NCBI GenBank assembly: GCA_016711485.1
Contig: JADJSX010000023.1
Coordinates: 1,567,001 to 1,631,000, forward strand
Length of the DNA: 64,000 bases
Direction: 5' to 3'
From: Leptospiraceae bacterium
GTDB taxonomy: Bacteria > Spirochaetota > Leptospiria > Leptospirales > Leptospiraceae
The first letter of the stretch is position 1. The number at the start of each line of letters is the position of its first letter. The notes beneath the pieces are model-generated. The model was given only the letters and a program-made list of their open reading frames with translations. It was not told the origin of the DNA and searched no databases. Position numbers and translations under genes: made by a program. Positions 15,124 through 24,449 of the stretch are shown here, piece by piece.

Positions 15124-15471
15124 CTATCCCAACACTCCCAAATCCTGAAACGTTAGTTCCACAATCCAAACAGAATCGCTTTGTTGAAATACAAGTTTGG
15201 TGTAATAGCTATTATCCCGTTTTTCAATTTCTGCTTTCATTAATTCTACGATTTCAAAAGGTTTGTCAGGTGCGGTGTCACTTACAAATTTGGATACGCC
15301 TGAGAATAAAAAAGAAAATGGCTTGTAGGTTTTGCTAGATTCATCAAAAGATTCGAAACCAAACTCTACAGAGCGTTTTTCAAATAGGAACTTCATGCTA
15401 ACCACGGGTAGGTCATGAAGATAGGTTTCTTCATAAATTTTAAGGACTTTATCGCTGGTTATTATTCCCAT
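15124..15471 (-). CDS. Hypothetical small protein, possible immunity protein
   Basis: A 115-residue soluble protein with no signal peptide and no recognised motif; its N-terminal half is beta-rich (VVSMKFLFEKRSVEFGFESF) and its C-terminal half alpha/beta (SYYTKLVFQQSDSVWIVELTF). Its start overlaps the end of the preceding toxin-like gene by 10 bp, so it is translated directly after it. A small acidic protein coupled downstream of a toxin-like gene is the standard arrangement of polymorphic-toxin immunity genes. That assignment rests on context only. Confidence 0.5.
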   Translation of the reverse strand: MGIITSDKVLKIYEETYLHDLPVVSMKFLFEKRSVEFGFESFDESSKTYKPFSFLFSGVSKFVSDTAPDKPFEIVELMKAEIEKRDNSYYTKLVFQQSDSVWIVELTFQDLGVLG

Positions 15472-16061
15472 TTTGTAAGCTCCTTGATTTTGATATGAGA
15501 CTCATCGTTGCCTCTTGCGACAGGTTTACCACATTCATCTAAATAAGCATCATTTTTATTTTTCGTATTTGGATTTTCTCTATGCCAGTGATTTTCTTCT
15601 TTGTATCCCGTTTTGTCGGGAACCCCGATATCAAAGGCAACAACTTCTTTTGTAATTAGATTTTGAAATCTTCTTCGACTGCTATTTTCTTTCATCCTAG
15701 GATCAGTTGCATCTATCCAAGCACTTCCTAAATCTTCAGGACTTTTCGGCGGATTCGTCCAATCTATTCCGGGTGTCGGATTCTCAATTCCATCTTTACA
15801 ATAACAAGCCGGTAAGTGCTTCTTCCAAATCTTTTCCAATAGTTCACAGTATGTTTTAAATTCATTCTCTGTTAATGCTTTTCCGTCTCTGTATTTTGAA
15901 TCAAGAACCTGTAATTTTTCCTCATCGGAGACGCGATCAATCGCGTCTCTACTGTTTTGGATTGTTACAATGGCAATTCCAATATTAAATAATCCTATGA
16001 GGAGAAAGGCAAATATTTTACCCGTCGGCAAATTATGATTTGGCTGTAGTAAGGATAACAT
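15462..16061 (-). CDS. Likely polymorphic-toxin C-terminal domain protein
   Basis: A 199-residue protein with an N-terminal membrane segment (IFAFLLIGLFNIGIAIVTI, ~16-34), a polar middle, and a C-terminal block HWHRENPN...DAYLDECGKPVARGNDESHIK. That wording resembles the catalytic ends of bacterial polymorphic/Rhs-type toxins ('HWH......YLD..G.PV.KGS..SHI'). A REP-like palindrome (15929-15952) is inserted in frame just after the membrane segment and is translated as SRDAIDRVSD. The next gene overlaps by 10 bp and may be its immunity gene. The toxin class is uncertain and the protein is short for a full delivery toxin, so this may be a detached C-terminal cassette. Confidence 0.5.
   Translation of the reverse strand: MLSLLQPNHNLPTGKIFAFLLIGLFNIGIAIVTIQNSRDAIDRVSDEEKLQVLDSKYRDGKALTENEFKTYCELLEKIWKKHLPACYCKDGIENPTPGIDWTNPPKSPEDLGSAWIDATDPRMKENSSRRRFQNLITKEVVAFDIGVPDKTGYKEENHWHRENPNTKNKNDAYLDECGKPVARGNDESHIKIKELTKWE
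15929..15952 (-). repeat. REP-like palindrome inside the toxin-like gene
   Basis: AGACGCGAT-CA-ATCGCGTCT followed by CTAC is the same element as the two inside the RAYT gene at 10.5-10.7 kb. It lies in frame, with no stop codons, within a gene unrelated to the RAYT. Confidence 0.8.
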
Positions 16062-16142
16062 AGGGTATCCATTGTTTTAAATGGTGAAATTAATGTAAAT
16101 ACGAAAATATCTGAACCGTAGCGGATTAAGTTCATTTTTGTT

Positions 16143-16299
16143 TGTCATCCCCATGCGAAGGCGTAGATCGCGAATACTTGGAGCGAAGGGTGGAACCCCT
16201 ATCGGGGATCTCAAATAATATAAAAGCCTATTTAGAAATACAGACCCCCGATATCGCTTGGCGGCTGCGGCGATAGCGGGTGGATTTTCGGGGGTGACA
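16143..16299. repeat. Inverted-repeat-bounded intergenic element (TGTCAYCCCC family)
   Basis: The element begins TGTCATCCCC and ends GGGGGTGACA, so its ends are inverted copies of each other. Inside are GGGGATCTCAAA and a GC-rich imperfect hairpin (CCCCCGATATCGC...GCGATAGCGGG...TTCGGGGG). A shorter relative with TGTCACCCTCG...GGGAATGACA lies at 34950-35022. It fills most of the 288-bp gap before the lipoprotein gene. Confidence 0.6.
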
Positions 16300-16349
16300 T
16301 AGAATAATCCTCTCGTCCTAAATCATCCCAATCATAGTCCAGACAGCGG

Positions 16350-17045
16350 CTACTTAATACTATCCACTTTTTCCTGATTGATATTTTTTAGGCTTGGGAC
16401 ATATCCGTTCTCTTTGAGACTTAGCATTGAAATAATTTCTGGGACTACATATTCGTAGCCTCTTTGGTTTACTTGCATACCTGCTCTGTAGCTGGATAAT
16501 ATCAATTTACCGTTGTATACTTTGAATGTTATTTCTTGTGATTCTCTGGCACCAGGCGGCACTAGGAGGACAGTTGCTGTTTTTTCTTTTTTATTTCGTT
16601 TTAGATCTAGATTTTTCTTTGTGATGCTATCGCCCGTTGCTGCATTTTTGGTAATATATAACATAAATAAATCTTTTAAAACTAACTTAAAATAATTCTC
16701 ATCTCCCGTTGGATTATAGATTGGTAATTCCAATACATCTTTTGAATCTGGAAATTCTTTCTTTAATAAAACGAGTAACTTACGGTTCAATACTTCTTCT
16801 AACGCTGCCCAACTTTGTTTTTGCTCATAGTCTTTTGTTGCCCTAATATTCTCAATTAGATTTCGAATCGGAAGTTTTTTAAGATTCTCTAACTTTTTAT
16901 CGATTGTTTCTTTTTCTTCTTGAGTCAACTCAGAAGTAACCACTTCTTTCGGAGTTTCCACATCATAAGCTGGAGTTGTTTCTTCCGGTGGACTTGCACA
17001 CGTTATTAAACTGAGTAGGCTAATTATCATTAAATACTTCATCAT
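16350..17045 (-). CDS. Hypothetical lipoprotein
   Basis: A 231-residue lipoprotein with signal MMKYLMIISLLSLITCA; the lipobox Cys is residue 16. After a Pro/Glu/Thr-rich spacer it has a charged helical region (~45-110) and a C-terminal alpha/beta region with KTATVLLVPPGARESQEITF and GYEYVVPEIISMLSL. No family was recognised. It is monocistronic in appearance, 173 bp from the end of the cyclase gene and reading in the same direction. Outer- or inner-membrane attachment cannot be decided from the sequence. Confidence 0.65.
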   Translation of the reverse strand: MMKYLMIISLLSLITCASPPEETTPAYDVETPKEVVTSELTQEEKETIDKKLENLKKLPIRNLIENIRATKDYEQKQSWAALEEVLNRKLLVLLKKEFPDSKDVLELPIYNPTGDENYFKLVLKDLFMLYITKNAATGDSITKKNLDLKRNKKEKTATVLLVPPGARESQEITFKVYNGKLILSSYRAGMQVNQRGYEYVVPEIISMLSLKENGYVPSLKNINQEKVDSIK

Positions 17046-17101
17046 TTTTCCTTTTTAATTTCTAAACTTATTTAAATCATCTTACAATAAAATCATTTCG
17101 C

Positions 17102-17126
17102 GATCCGGAAACTTTCTTTCCGATTC
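17102..17126. repeat. Short GATCCGG repeat, copy 2
   Basis: GATCCGGAAAC...TTTCCGATTC closely matches 11612-11636 and has the same small inverted repeat. It lies in the gap between the chemosensory operon's 3' end and the lipoprotein gene. Confidence 0.5.
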
Positions 17127-17218
17127 TCTCAATGTCAGATAAGTTTGAACGTTATGCGAAATTATTTTAATCTAATCCAGTCATCGCAAAAATTCTGAAA
17201 TTTCAGGAATTATTCTAT

Positions 17219-18415
17219 TCATTTAACACTATTCACAAAATACATATCAATTTCACCTTTGTTTTTTGCTTCTATTTTTCCTCGGTATTCGCATTCGAAT
17301 TGGTCTTTCACTAGCTCATAAGTATATCCAGAGACGTTTACTCTCCCTGGAAATCCGGATGACTCCATACGACTAGCAACGTTAACCGAATCACCCCATA
17401 CATCGTAACAAAACTTTTTTGTACCTACAACACCCGCAACTAAAGGACCTGAGTGAACACCGATTCTAATTTCCCAAGGAGGAATATTCTTTTGAGCATT
17501 CAATGTATTTACGATAGTCATATAATCAGCTAGTTCTAATCCAGCTTTAATAATATTAATTGCATGATTTGGATCAGGTTCCGGTATACCGGATACACAC
17601 ATGTATGCGTCACCGATTGTTTTAATCTTTTCAATTTTGTACATTTGCATAACCGAATCGAAATAACTAAAAAATTGATCTAGCTGGTGGATTAATTCCT
17701 CCGTAGAAAATTTTTCCGATAATTTTGTAAAACCTTTGAAGTCGGTAAATAGAATACTCGCTGATTCATAAAATACTGGTTTCGTTTTTCCGGTTTTTCT
17801 TAACTCTCGTGCAATTGGTTTTGGTAAAATATTTAAAAGAAGTTCTTCTGTTTCCTTTTTACTGTTATCGAGAGATTTATTTAGTTTTTTTAATTCAATT
17901 TGTGCATTGACTAATTCATTGTATTGTTTTAGCGAATTTTCATAGGTAGAAAGTAACATATTTAAAATATGAGTTCTATCTGCTACAATTTCGAATGATT
18001 TGCCTGCATAATTGATGGTTAGGGGCGCAACATCTTCATTAGCCGCTATTGGATTATTCAAGAGTGCTTCAACTCTATACATCAAATACTGTTTATCGTA
18101 GGGTTTAGTGACATATCCATCAGCCCCGCATTCAATTCCTGTGATAATATCTTCTGGCCTTGCGAGGGAAGAACAAATGACAACTGGTATATCTTTTAAC
18201 GCATCATTTGTTTTTACTTTTTTACAAAGTTCAAATCCATTCATATCAGGCATTTCTACGTCGGTAATGATTAAAGAAGGTTTTTCTCTTTGAATTAATT
18301 CATAAGCCTCTGCTCCATTTTTTCCCCAGAAAACACTGTAACCGGATTCAACTAGAATACGTTTTAACATTACTCCTTGCACAGAGCTATCTTCTGCAAA
18401 TACAATAGTCGGCAT
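17219..18415 (-). CDS. Response regulator with class III adenylate cyclase output
   Basis: A 398-residue protein with an N-terminal receiver (1-120: acidic pair E8/D9, phospho-acceptor D52 in TDVEMPDMNG, K104 in VTKPYD), a helical linker (~150-195) and a class III nucleotide cyclase (~213-398). Catalytic residues are all present: metal-binding D225 (FTDFKGFT) and D269 (GDAYM), adenine-specifying K265 and D338 (YDVWGD), and N345/R349 (NVASRM) for the transition state. Lys and Asp at the specificity positions mark an adenylate cyclase, not a guanylate cyclase. It is the last gene of the chemosensory operon, 3 bp after cheB, in the position where Wsp systems encode the WspR diguanylate cyclase. 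Phosphorylation by the CheA-like kinase should control cAMP synthesis (inference). Confidence 0.92.
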   Translation of the reverse strand: MPTIVFAEDSSVQGVMLKRILVESGYSVFWGKNGAEAYELIQREKPSLIITDVEMPDMNGFELCKKVKTNDALKDIPVVICSSLARPEDIITGIECGADGYVTKPYDKQYLMYRVEALLNNPIAANEDVAPLTINYAGKSFEIVADRTHILNMLLSTYENSLKQYNELVNAQIELKKLNKSLDNSKKETEELLLNILPKPIARELRKTGKTKPVFYESASILFTDFKGFTKLSEKFSTEELIHQLDQFFSYFDSVMQMYKIEKIKTIGDAYMCVSGIPEPDPNHAINIIKAGLELADYMTIVNTLNAQKNIPPWEIRIGVHSGPLVAGVVGTKKFCYDVWGDSVNVASRMESSGFPGRVNVSGYTYELVKDQFECEYRGKIEAKNKGEIDMYFVNSVK

Positions 18416-18418
18416 AGA

Positions 18419-19462
18419 TTATATATTTCCTAGAATGTGAGACGCAATTTTATCTATAGGTAGTTGTATATCCAGTGCGCCAATTTCTTTCGCTACTCTC
18501 GGCATTCCATACACTACACAAGTTGACTCCGCCTCTCCGATTGTTTTTCCGCCTGTGTGTTTAATCGTGAGTAAACCCGTAGCTCCATCGTCGCCCATAC
18601 CGGTAAGAATAACGGCGAGTGTTTTATCGCCAAAGTTTTTTGCTAAAGATTTAAATAATACATTTACAGACGGGCAATGACCATTAAACGGAGGTTCGTT
18701 CGAAATATGCAAATTACCATCCTGTCCGATCACCATATGTTTGGAATTTTGCGGAAAATAGACAGTACCCGCAACGGGATTTTCTCCTTCCTCCATGATT
18801 TTTACTTTGAGTTTTGTATTTTGACCAAGCCAACTCACCAGACTATCGATAAAACCTTCACTGATATGTTGTACGCATAGTACAGGAACAGAAAGTTCTT
18901 TTGGAAGATTTCCCAGAACTTGTTGGACTGCATTCGGTCCCCCGGTTGATGCACCGATGGCTAAATACTTTATTTTATGTGAATACTCCTTCGTGATTGG
19001 TGGTTGAACTTTTGTTTCTACGGCAGCTAATCTATTTGTTTTTTTATAAACAGGGACAGATTTTATTATTCTGATTCGAGAGACAAGCCTATCTTTAATT
19101 GCTTCGTAGTCTTTATCTGTTCCGCCTGACGGTTTTGGAAAAATATCTAGAGCTCCTGCCTGTAATAATTGAAATACATTTGTTTCGTTTACTCCTTCGA
19201 GTGCGGCACTAATGACCAAAATCGGTTTGGGATTAGTCTCCATTACTCGCTTAGTAAATTCTAATCCATCCATTACGGGCATCATTAGATCGGTGCAAAT
19301 TACATCAGGATTTAGAAACTTCACTTGTTCAAGTCCCTCTTCTCCATTTTTTGCAGTGCCTACTACTAGGACTTCTGGACTTTTGGCTAAAATTTTTTTT
19401 AAAATGCCGAGTACGACGGGAGAGTCATCGACGAGTAGTATTTTTATTTTATTATCTGTCAT
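18419..19462 (-). CDS. cheB: CheB protein-glutamate methylesterase (WspF-like)
   Basis: A 347-residue CheB with a receiver (1-125; D58 in CTDLMMPVMDG) and a C-terminal methylesterase domain from ~165. The catalytic triad is visible: Ser in AIGASTGGP, His in CVQHISEGF, Asp in TGMGDDGA. It removes methyl groups from receptor glutamates and sets adaptation of the MCP encoded upstream. Its ATG overlaps the end of the cheA gene by 4 bp, and the cyclase gene follows after 3 bp. In the Wsp layout this corresponds to WspF. Confidence 0.93.
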   Translation of the reverse strand: MTDNKIKILLVDDSPVVLGILKKILAKSPEVLVVGTAKNGEEGLEQVKFLNPDVICTDLMMPVMDGLEFTKRVMETNPKPILVISAALEGVNETNVFQLLQAGALDIFPKPSGGTDKDYEAIKDRLVSRIRIIKSVPVYKKTNRLAAVETKVQPPITKEYSHKIKYLAIGASTGGPNAVQQVLGNLPKELSVPVLCVQHISEGFIDSLVSWLGQNTKLKVKIMEEGENPVAGTVYFPQNSKHMVIGQDGNLHISNEPPFNGHCPSVNVLFKSLAKNFGDKTLAVILTGMGDDGATGLLTIKHTGGKTIGEAESTCVVYGMPRVAKEIGALDIQLPIDKIASHILGNI

Positions 19463-21945
19463 TGGAATCTTTTTATGATTTGTAATAAATCCTTCCTATC
19501 AAATTTTGTTTTAATTAAATAAGCATCTGCGCCTGCATCCATGCCTTGTTTTATATTTTCTTCACTCCCGAGGGATGTTAGAATAATTACAGGAGTGTTT
19601 TTTAACTTTGTGGAATCCTTGATTTTTTTTGTAAATTCAAGACCATTCATCTTTGGCATTTCCATATCACTTACGACTAATCCGTATTCACCACTATTTA
19701 ATTTATTCCACCCATCTTCACCGTCTACTCCGAGGTCGACTGAAAATCCTTCCGTTTCCAAAATTCTTTTGATTTGCACTCTTGTAGTCAGGGAATCATC
19801 TACAACTAGAATTTTTTTCAATACCGTTTCGGTAGTAGGGATTTCCTCTACTATTACAGATATATTTTTATGAAGAATAGTTTTTACTAAATCTTTTGGA
19901 TTTAAAACTATACATATTTCCCCAGAATCCAAAATAGTTGCACCCGATACATTGCGAACTCTTTTGAGAATACCTTCGAAAACTTTTACAATGACTTCCT
20001 GTTTTTCAATTACTGCGTCAATCGCAATAGCTAGTTTAACTCCGTCTGACTGAATAAACAAACAAGCTGTTGGGGAAAGTATTGCTTTTGTTTTAACTTG
20101 GGAGATTTCTAAATAATTCGCAAGATGAACTAAACGTACAGGCTCATTTTCAATTACGACAGTCGCTTGACCCTCTAATATAAATATGTCTTTAGGATGA
20201 ATCGTTTTACTTAAGATTACATTATCTGTCGGAAATCCAAACTTTTGGTTACCAACGGCTATGATGAGGACGTGAGTAGTCGAAAATTTAATTGGTAGTT
20301 TTAGGCGGAAACTTGTCCCAATTCCCAATTCAGATTCTGTCTCAATATCCCCTTTAAATTTTTCGACGAAACTTTTGACAACGTCCATTCCGACACCACG
20401 TCCCGATAAATTTGAAACATTGGTTTGTGTCGAAAACCCGTGTTGAAATATAATGGAGTAGATTCTTTTTTTATCCATATTATTTAATTCATCAGCGGTA
20501 TATAATCCTTTCTCGATTGCTTTGGATTTTATTTTTTCTAAGTCTAATCCTTTTCCGTCGTCTCTAATTTCGATAATTATTGTATCACTTTGACTTTTGC
20601 CGCTAAGAGTAATTGTGGATAATTCTTCTTTTCCGCTTTTTAATCTATTGTTTTTATCCTCTATACCGTGATCGACAGCATTTCGGATGATATGCATAAG
20701 TGGATCTTTTAAGTCTTCTAAAATTTGTTTGTCTACTGTCGTTTCTCCGCCGAGAGTTATTAATTGTACATTTTTTCCAGTTTCGCGACTAAGATCTCTA
20801 ACGGTTCTATGGAACAAATTAAATACACTCGACAATGGAAGCATTCTAAGATTATAAATTCGCCTTTCTATTTTTACAGAAGTTTGGCTTAACCTCGTGG
20901 TATCGTTTCCAAGATTCTTTTTTAATTTATGAATATTTCCTTCTAGAATGTCTAGTTTGATAGATTCTTTATTGCTCAGCTCTTGCAATTGTGTAATGAA
21001 GAATTTTTGTTTGGTTGTTAAGTCTGTCTGTTTAGAAAAGTTACTCAGTAGATTTTTTGTCTCCTGTAAAGTTCTCGCTAACTCTTCATAGGAATAATTT
21101 ATATCACTTACTTCTTTTACTCGATTTAGAATTCTATTTTTCGTAACAATCAATTCGCCGGTTTGAATCATCAACGCATCGAGTTTAGAAGGATCGACAC
21201 GCATCGTATCGACTTTTTTTGGATCAGATGAAATTGGTTTTTGACTTTCTGATTCCGAAATTTTTTTAGAAGGAGTATCAACGACTGACGCTTTTTTACT
21301 TTCAATGATTTTATCTATTTCTGGTTTTATTTCTGTTGGTAAATGTTTAGATGGAAGTGGAGTTTCGATTACTTCCGAAATCGGATTGGAAATTGCGGAT
21401 TCGGTTTTGATTTTTTCATTTGCTTCACTTTTAATTACTTCTGGTGGAACTTCTATTGGTTTGATTGGGTCAATTATTTCTTCTGGTTTATTCGTTTCTT
21501 CTTTTAATACTTTTTTAGATATTATTTCATTTTTTTCAATTCCGTTAGAAATTACGTCATTTTTACTTTCTAATAATTTATCTAAAACTAAAATTACATC
21601 TACGTCTGACTCTTCGCCCGTAACCGCTTCATTCACTAATTTTTTAATGGCATCAATGCCTTCGTAGTAGACATCAATTTGTTTAGAGGTAATTTTGAAT
21701 TCACCTCTACTTGCCTTCCCTAAAACTTCTTCGAATATATGAGCAATTGATTCTATGTCGGAAATTCCGAGCATACGACTAGCTCCCTTCATACTATGTG
21801 CTTCTCTAAAAATTAAATGAAGTGTGTCATAGTCTTCCGGATTTTTCTCAAGGGTTAATAAACATTTTTCGATGACTTGAATATGCTCTTCGCTCTCAAT
21901 TTGAAAGAGCTCCCTTAGTTCTTGGTCTTCAATCATTTCGACCAT
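19459..21945 (-). CDS. cheA: Hybrid CheA histidine kinase with C-terminal receiver (WspE-like)
   Basis: An 828-residue CheA-type kinase. The HPt domain (1-105) carries the phospho-accepting H50 in REAHSMKGASRM. A long Lys/Glu/Pro/Ser-rich linker (~130-245) replaces a P2 domain. Dimerisation (~245-370) and HATPase regions follow (HIIRNAVDHGIED N-box, DDGKGLD and GRGVGMDVV G boxes), then a CheW-like P5 domain and a receiver at ~708-828 with VSDMEMPKMNG. CheA-REC hybrids of this form are typical of Wsp/Frz-like alternative chemosensory pathways. The built-in receiver may be a phosphate sink, while the CheB and cyclase receivers are the outputs. The frame overlaps cheB by 4 bp. Confidence 0.93.
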   Translation of the reverse strand: MVEMIEDQELRELFQIESEEHIQVIEKCLLTLEKNPEDYDTLHLIFREAHSMKGASRMLGISDIESIAHIFEEVLGKASRGEFKITSKQIDVYYEGIDAIKKLVNEAVTGEESDVDVILVLDKLLESKNDVISNGIEKNEIISKKVLKEETNKPEEIIDPIKPIEVPPEVIKSEANEKIKTESAISNPISEVIETPLPSKHLPTEIKPEIDKIIESKKASVVDTPSKKISESESQKPISSDPKKVDTMRVDPSKLDALMIQTGELIVTKNRILNRVKEVSDINYSYEELARTLQETKNLLSNFSKQTDLTTKQKFFITQLQELSNKESIKLDILEGNIHKLKKNLGNDTTRLSQTSVKIERRIYNLRMLPLSSVFNLFHRTVRDLSRETGKNVQLITLGGETTVDKQILEDLKDPLMHIIRNAVDHGIEDKNNRLKSGKEELSTITLSGKSQSDTIIIEIRDDGKGLDLEKIKSKAIEKGLYTADELNNMDKKRIYSIIFQHGFSTQTNVSNLSGRGVGMDVVKSFVEKFKGDIETESELGIGTSFRLKLPIKFSTTHVLIIAVGNQKFGFPTDNVILSKTIHPKDIFILEGQATVVIENEPVRLVHLANYLEISQVKTKAILSPTACLFIQSDGVKLAIAIDAVIEKQEVIVKVFEGILKRVRNVSGATILDSGEICIVLNPKDLVKTILHKNISVIVEEIPTTETVLKKILVVDDSLTTRVQIKRILETEGFSVDLGVDGEDGWNKLNSGEYGLVVSDMEMPKMNGLEFTKKIKDSTKLKNTPVIILTSLGSEENIKQGMDAGADAYLIKTKFDRKDLLQIIKRFQ

Positions 21946-21953
21946 TGTATTGC

Positions 21954-23921
21954 CTACAATTTAATCCTTTGTCCTTCGACAAGGTCTCGTAGTTTTTTTG
22001 TGGCGTCGCCAATCTGATTTATCCCGACTTTTGTTTGAGCAATTCCACTTGCTGATTCTTGTGAACCTCTATTGATAGAGTTCATTGCGCCGACGATTTC
22101 ATTCATAGAAATAGATTGTTGGCGAATATTTAGAGAAATTTTTTCAATACTATCAAATACCCCGCTGACAGAATTTGTCACACCTTCTAGAGAATCTAAC
22201 ACTTTGTTTCCTAGTTTTGAACTTTCATCTGCTTTTTTAACTCCTTCTTCCGTTACCATGACTGTGGAGTCTGTCGCTTTTTTTATTTCTGAAATGATCT
22301 CTTGTATTTTGAGTGCTGACTTTTTACTTTCGTCCGCAAGTTTTCTAATTTCTACGGCTACTACTTCGAAACCTTTTCCGTTTTCTCCTGCTCTAGCGGC
22401 TTCCACGGCTGCATTGAGCGCAAGCATATTTGTTTCGTTCGCAAGCTCACTTACTAGACCAATGATATTACTAATTTGGCTATTTTTTTCCGATAGTCGT
22501 AATATCTGCTCCGCAATTCCTGATACTTTTAATTTTAGAGAATCAATAGATTCAATCATTTCTATAACCGAGTTATGACCGTTTGCCGCTAGGTCTTGAG
22601 CATCTTTTGCTTTTATTGTTACTATTTGAGATTCCTCGGCGGATAATCGCGAAGAGTTACCAATATTGCTAATCGTAGTAGTTGTTTGATTGACCGAGGC
22701 AGATTGCATATTCGCCGTCCGTTCGTGGTTATCTATGACTGAGCTGATTTCTCGAATGGATGTTGATAGAATATTTACCGATTCTTGGATTGGCTTACTA
22801 AGTACCTTGGAAAGGAAGTAACTTGCAGATGCCATGATCGTTAGAACAATTAGTGTGATGATCGCCAATTGAAATTGAAAATTACTCAATGTCTCAAGAG
22901 TTTCATCATAGTCCAAATCAATTAATAACGCATATTTTATTCCCAATAACTCAATCGGAGCAAATGCAGTGAATGATTTTTCTCCTGTAATTCCGTTTGT
23001 AACGATAATACCTGATTCGCCGGATAATGCTTTTTTAACTTGTTCGTTTTCTACTTTTTTCTTTAGGATATTTGATTCTTTTGAATTTTCATCATAATCA
23101 CTTCTCAATAAATAATCAGATCCAACAAGGTAGGATCTTTCTGTTCTATTTTTTAATGTTTGTTTTCGAATCCGTTTACTTATTTCGTCTAACGGTAACT
23201 GAAATACAAGGACTCCTTCTAATTTTCCATCTATAAATATTCCGGTACCGATAAATGCATTTACTTCGTTATTCGATGGAGCATAAGGTTCATAATCCAC
23301 TAAGTGAGTTTGCTGACCTCCATCAGGAGAATTTATTATTTTACGAAACAACTTACCAAGATTTGAGTCTCTATATTGACCGTTGATAAGGTTTGTCATA
23401 TAATCGTCTTCCTTTGCAACGGTGAATAGTATATTACCTGTCTTAGCATCAATCAAAAATGCGTCGTAATAATTTCTTTCCTTTATGATGGATGCGAAGT
23501 AAGGAAGAATTTGCGCATGTGCTCGACTGTATTCGGAAATATCTGCTTCAATTAAATTTTGTTTGCTACCAGGAGGATTTGGATTATTGGTGATGTATAA
23601 TTTTTTATATTGTTCTCTTGCCCTATCAAAGTTTCCGAAACGATCGACTGCAGCACGTATCTCCAAAAACTTTGTAGTAGCCGCTACACTTTTTCTAAAA
23701 ACTCCAGCATCCTTTACTTTATAATCAAAATAATCGATAAATTCACTTTTTTTGGAATCACGCATAATCTCTATTTGCTGGTATGTGCTGGTGTAAATCA
23801 TTGATTTTCCGAGTGAATGACTTGGTATTGCGATGGATAATGCAGCTATAAGTGTGGATATTATTGTAAATATTATTAGTCTTCGACTAAAATCCAAATT
23901 ATTTATAAACGACCGTACCAT
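21954..23921 (-). CDS. Methyl-accepting chemotaxis protein with dCache-type sensor (WspA-like)
   Basis: A 655-residue receptor. One transmembrane helix (~13-33) and a second (~345-370) bracket a ~310-residue periplasmic region with the double-Cache wording (YYDAFLIDAKTGNILFTVAKEDD, GVLVFQLPLDEIS, SYLVGSDYLLRSDYDE). The cytoplasmic part has a signalling helical bundle with the conserved hairpin tip ISNIIGLVSELANETNMLAL, then NAAVEAARAGE. AAGGAG precedes the ATG. No C-terminal CheR-binding pentapeptide is seen (the end is QRIKL). It lies between the 5'-truncated cheW and cheA, matching WspA. Confidence 0.92.
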   Translation of the reverse strand: MVRSFINNLDFSRRLIIFTIISTLIAALSIAIPSHSLGKSMIYTSTYQQIEIMRDSKKSEFIDYFDYKVKDAGVFRKSVAATTKFLEIRAAVDRFGNFDRAREQYKKLYITNNPNPPGSKQNLIEADISEYSRAHAQILPYFASIIKERNYYDAFLIDAKTGNILFTVAKEDDYMTNLINGQYRDSNLGKLFRKIINSPDGGQQTHLVDYEPYAPSNNEVNAFIGTGIFIDGKLEGVLVFQLPLDEISKRIRKQTLKNRTERSYLVGSDYLLRSDYDENSKESNILKKKVENEQVKKALSGESGIIVTNGITGEKSFTAFAPIELLGIKYALLIDLDYDETLETLSNFQFQLAIITLIVLTIMASASYFLSKVLSKPIQESVNILSTSIREISSVIDNHERTANMQSASVNQTTTTISNIGNSSRLSAEESQIVTIKAKDAQDLAANGHNSVIEMIESIDSLKLKVSGIAEQILRLSEKNSQISNIIGLVSELANETNMLALNAAVEAARAGENGKGFEVVAVEIRKLADESKKSALKIQEIISEIKKATDSTVMVTEEGVKKADESSKLGNKVLDSLEGVTNSVSGVFDSIEKISLNIRQQSISMNEIVGAMNSINRGSQESASGIAQTKVGINQIGDATKKLRDLVEGQRIKL

Positions 23922-23933
23922 TGTGTTTTCTCC

Positions 23934-24449
23934 TTAATAACTAACATTTTCTTCTACATAAAGTTTTTCATAAGTATAAATTTTTTCTATATCTACAAGC
24001 CCGACCATTTGTGAATCATGAAAACAAACACCTTTCATTAAGTCTTGTCCGTTAGCATTTTTATTCGGTGGGTTAATCAGTATTTGCTCTTTAGAAAGAT
24101 AAATAACGTCTATCAATTGGTCTACTAGAAGTCCGAGCATCATATCATTGTATCGAACTACTATTACTTTTTTATTTTCAAAGTTTTCATTTTTTTCTGC
24201 TTTAAGAAGATATAAAAAATCAATTAGAACAAGCATATCCCCGCGCAAATTAATACATCCAGATATATGATCTGGTACACATGGAATTTTTGTAATTCCG
24301 TCACCGTGTGCAAACTCTAAGATATACTTTAATTCTACAGCCAAATATTCATCTTTTAATCGAAGAACTACAACTGAAAGTAATTTGGAATATTCTTTGA
24401 TTTTTGCAGATTGGGAATAACTATTTCGACGATTAATTAATGCTACTTT
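23934..24449 (-). CDS. CheW-like coupling protein, 5' end lost to IS insertion (WspB-like)
   Basis: The visible frame encodes a CheW domain: YSKLLSVVVLRLKDEYLAVE, ILEFAHG, a GCINLRGDMLVLIDF core and a C-terminal MVGLVDIEKIY. In-frame sequence upstream reads DKVALINRRNSYSQSAKIKE, which matches the N-terminal extension of many CheW/WspB proteins. There is no ATG: the frame runs into the IS at ~24450. A TTG at 24344 could restart translation but would delete the first beta strands of the domain. The gene was therefore probably damaged by the transposon, or is now started from an IS codon. It is 12 bp upstream of the MCP gene. Confidence 0.75.
   Translation of the reverse strand, partial: KVALINRRNSYSQSAKIKEYSKLLSVVVLRLKDEYLAVELKYILEFAHGDGITKIPCVPDHISGCINLRGDMLVLIDFLYLLKAEKNENFENKKVIVVRYNDMMLGLLVDQLIDVIYLSKEQILINPPNKNANGQDLMKGVCFHDSQMVGLVDIEKIYTYEKLYVEENVSY

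Noticed and set aside
21305..21667. 120-codon plus-strand frame opposite cheA
   Set aside because: It lies over the low-complexity linker of the kinase, which produces open antisense frames; no ribosome site.
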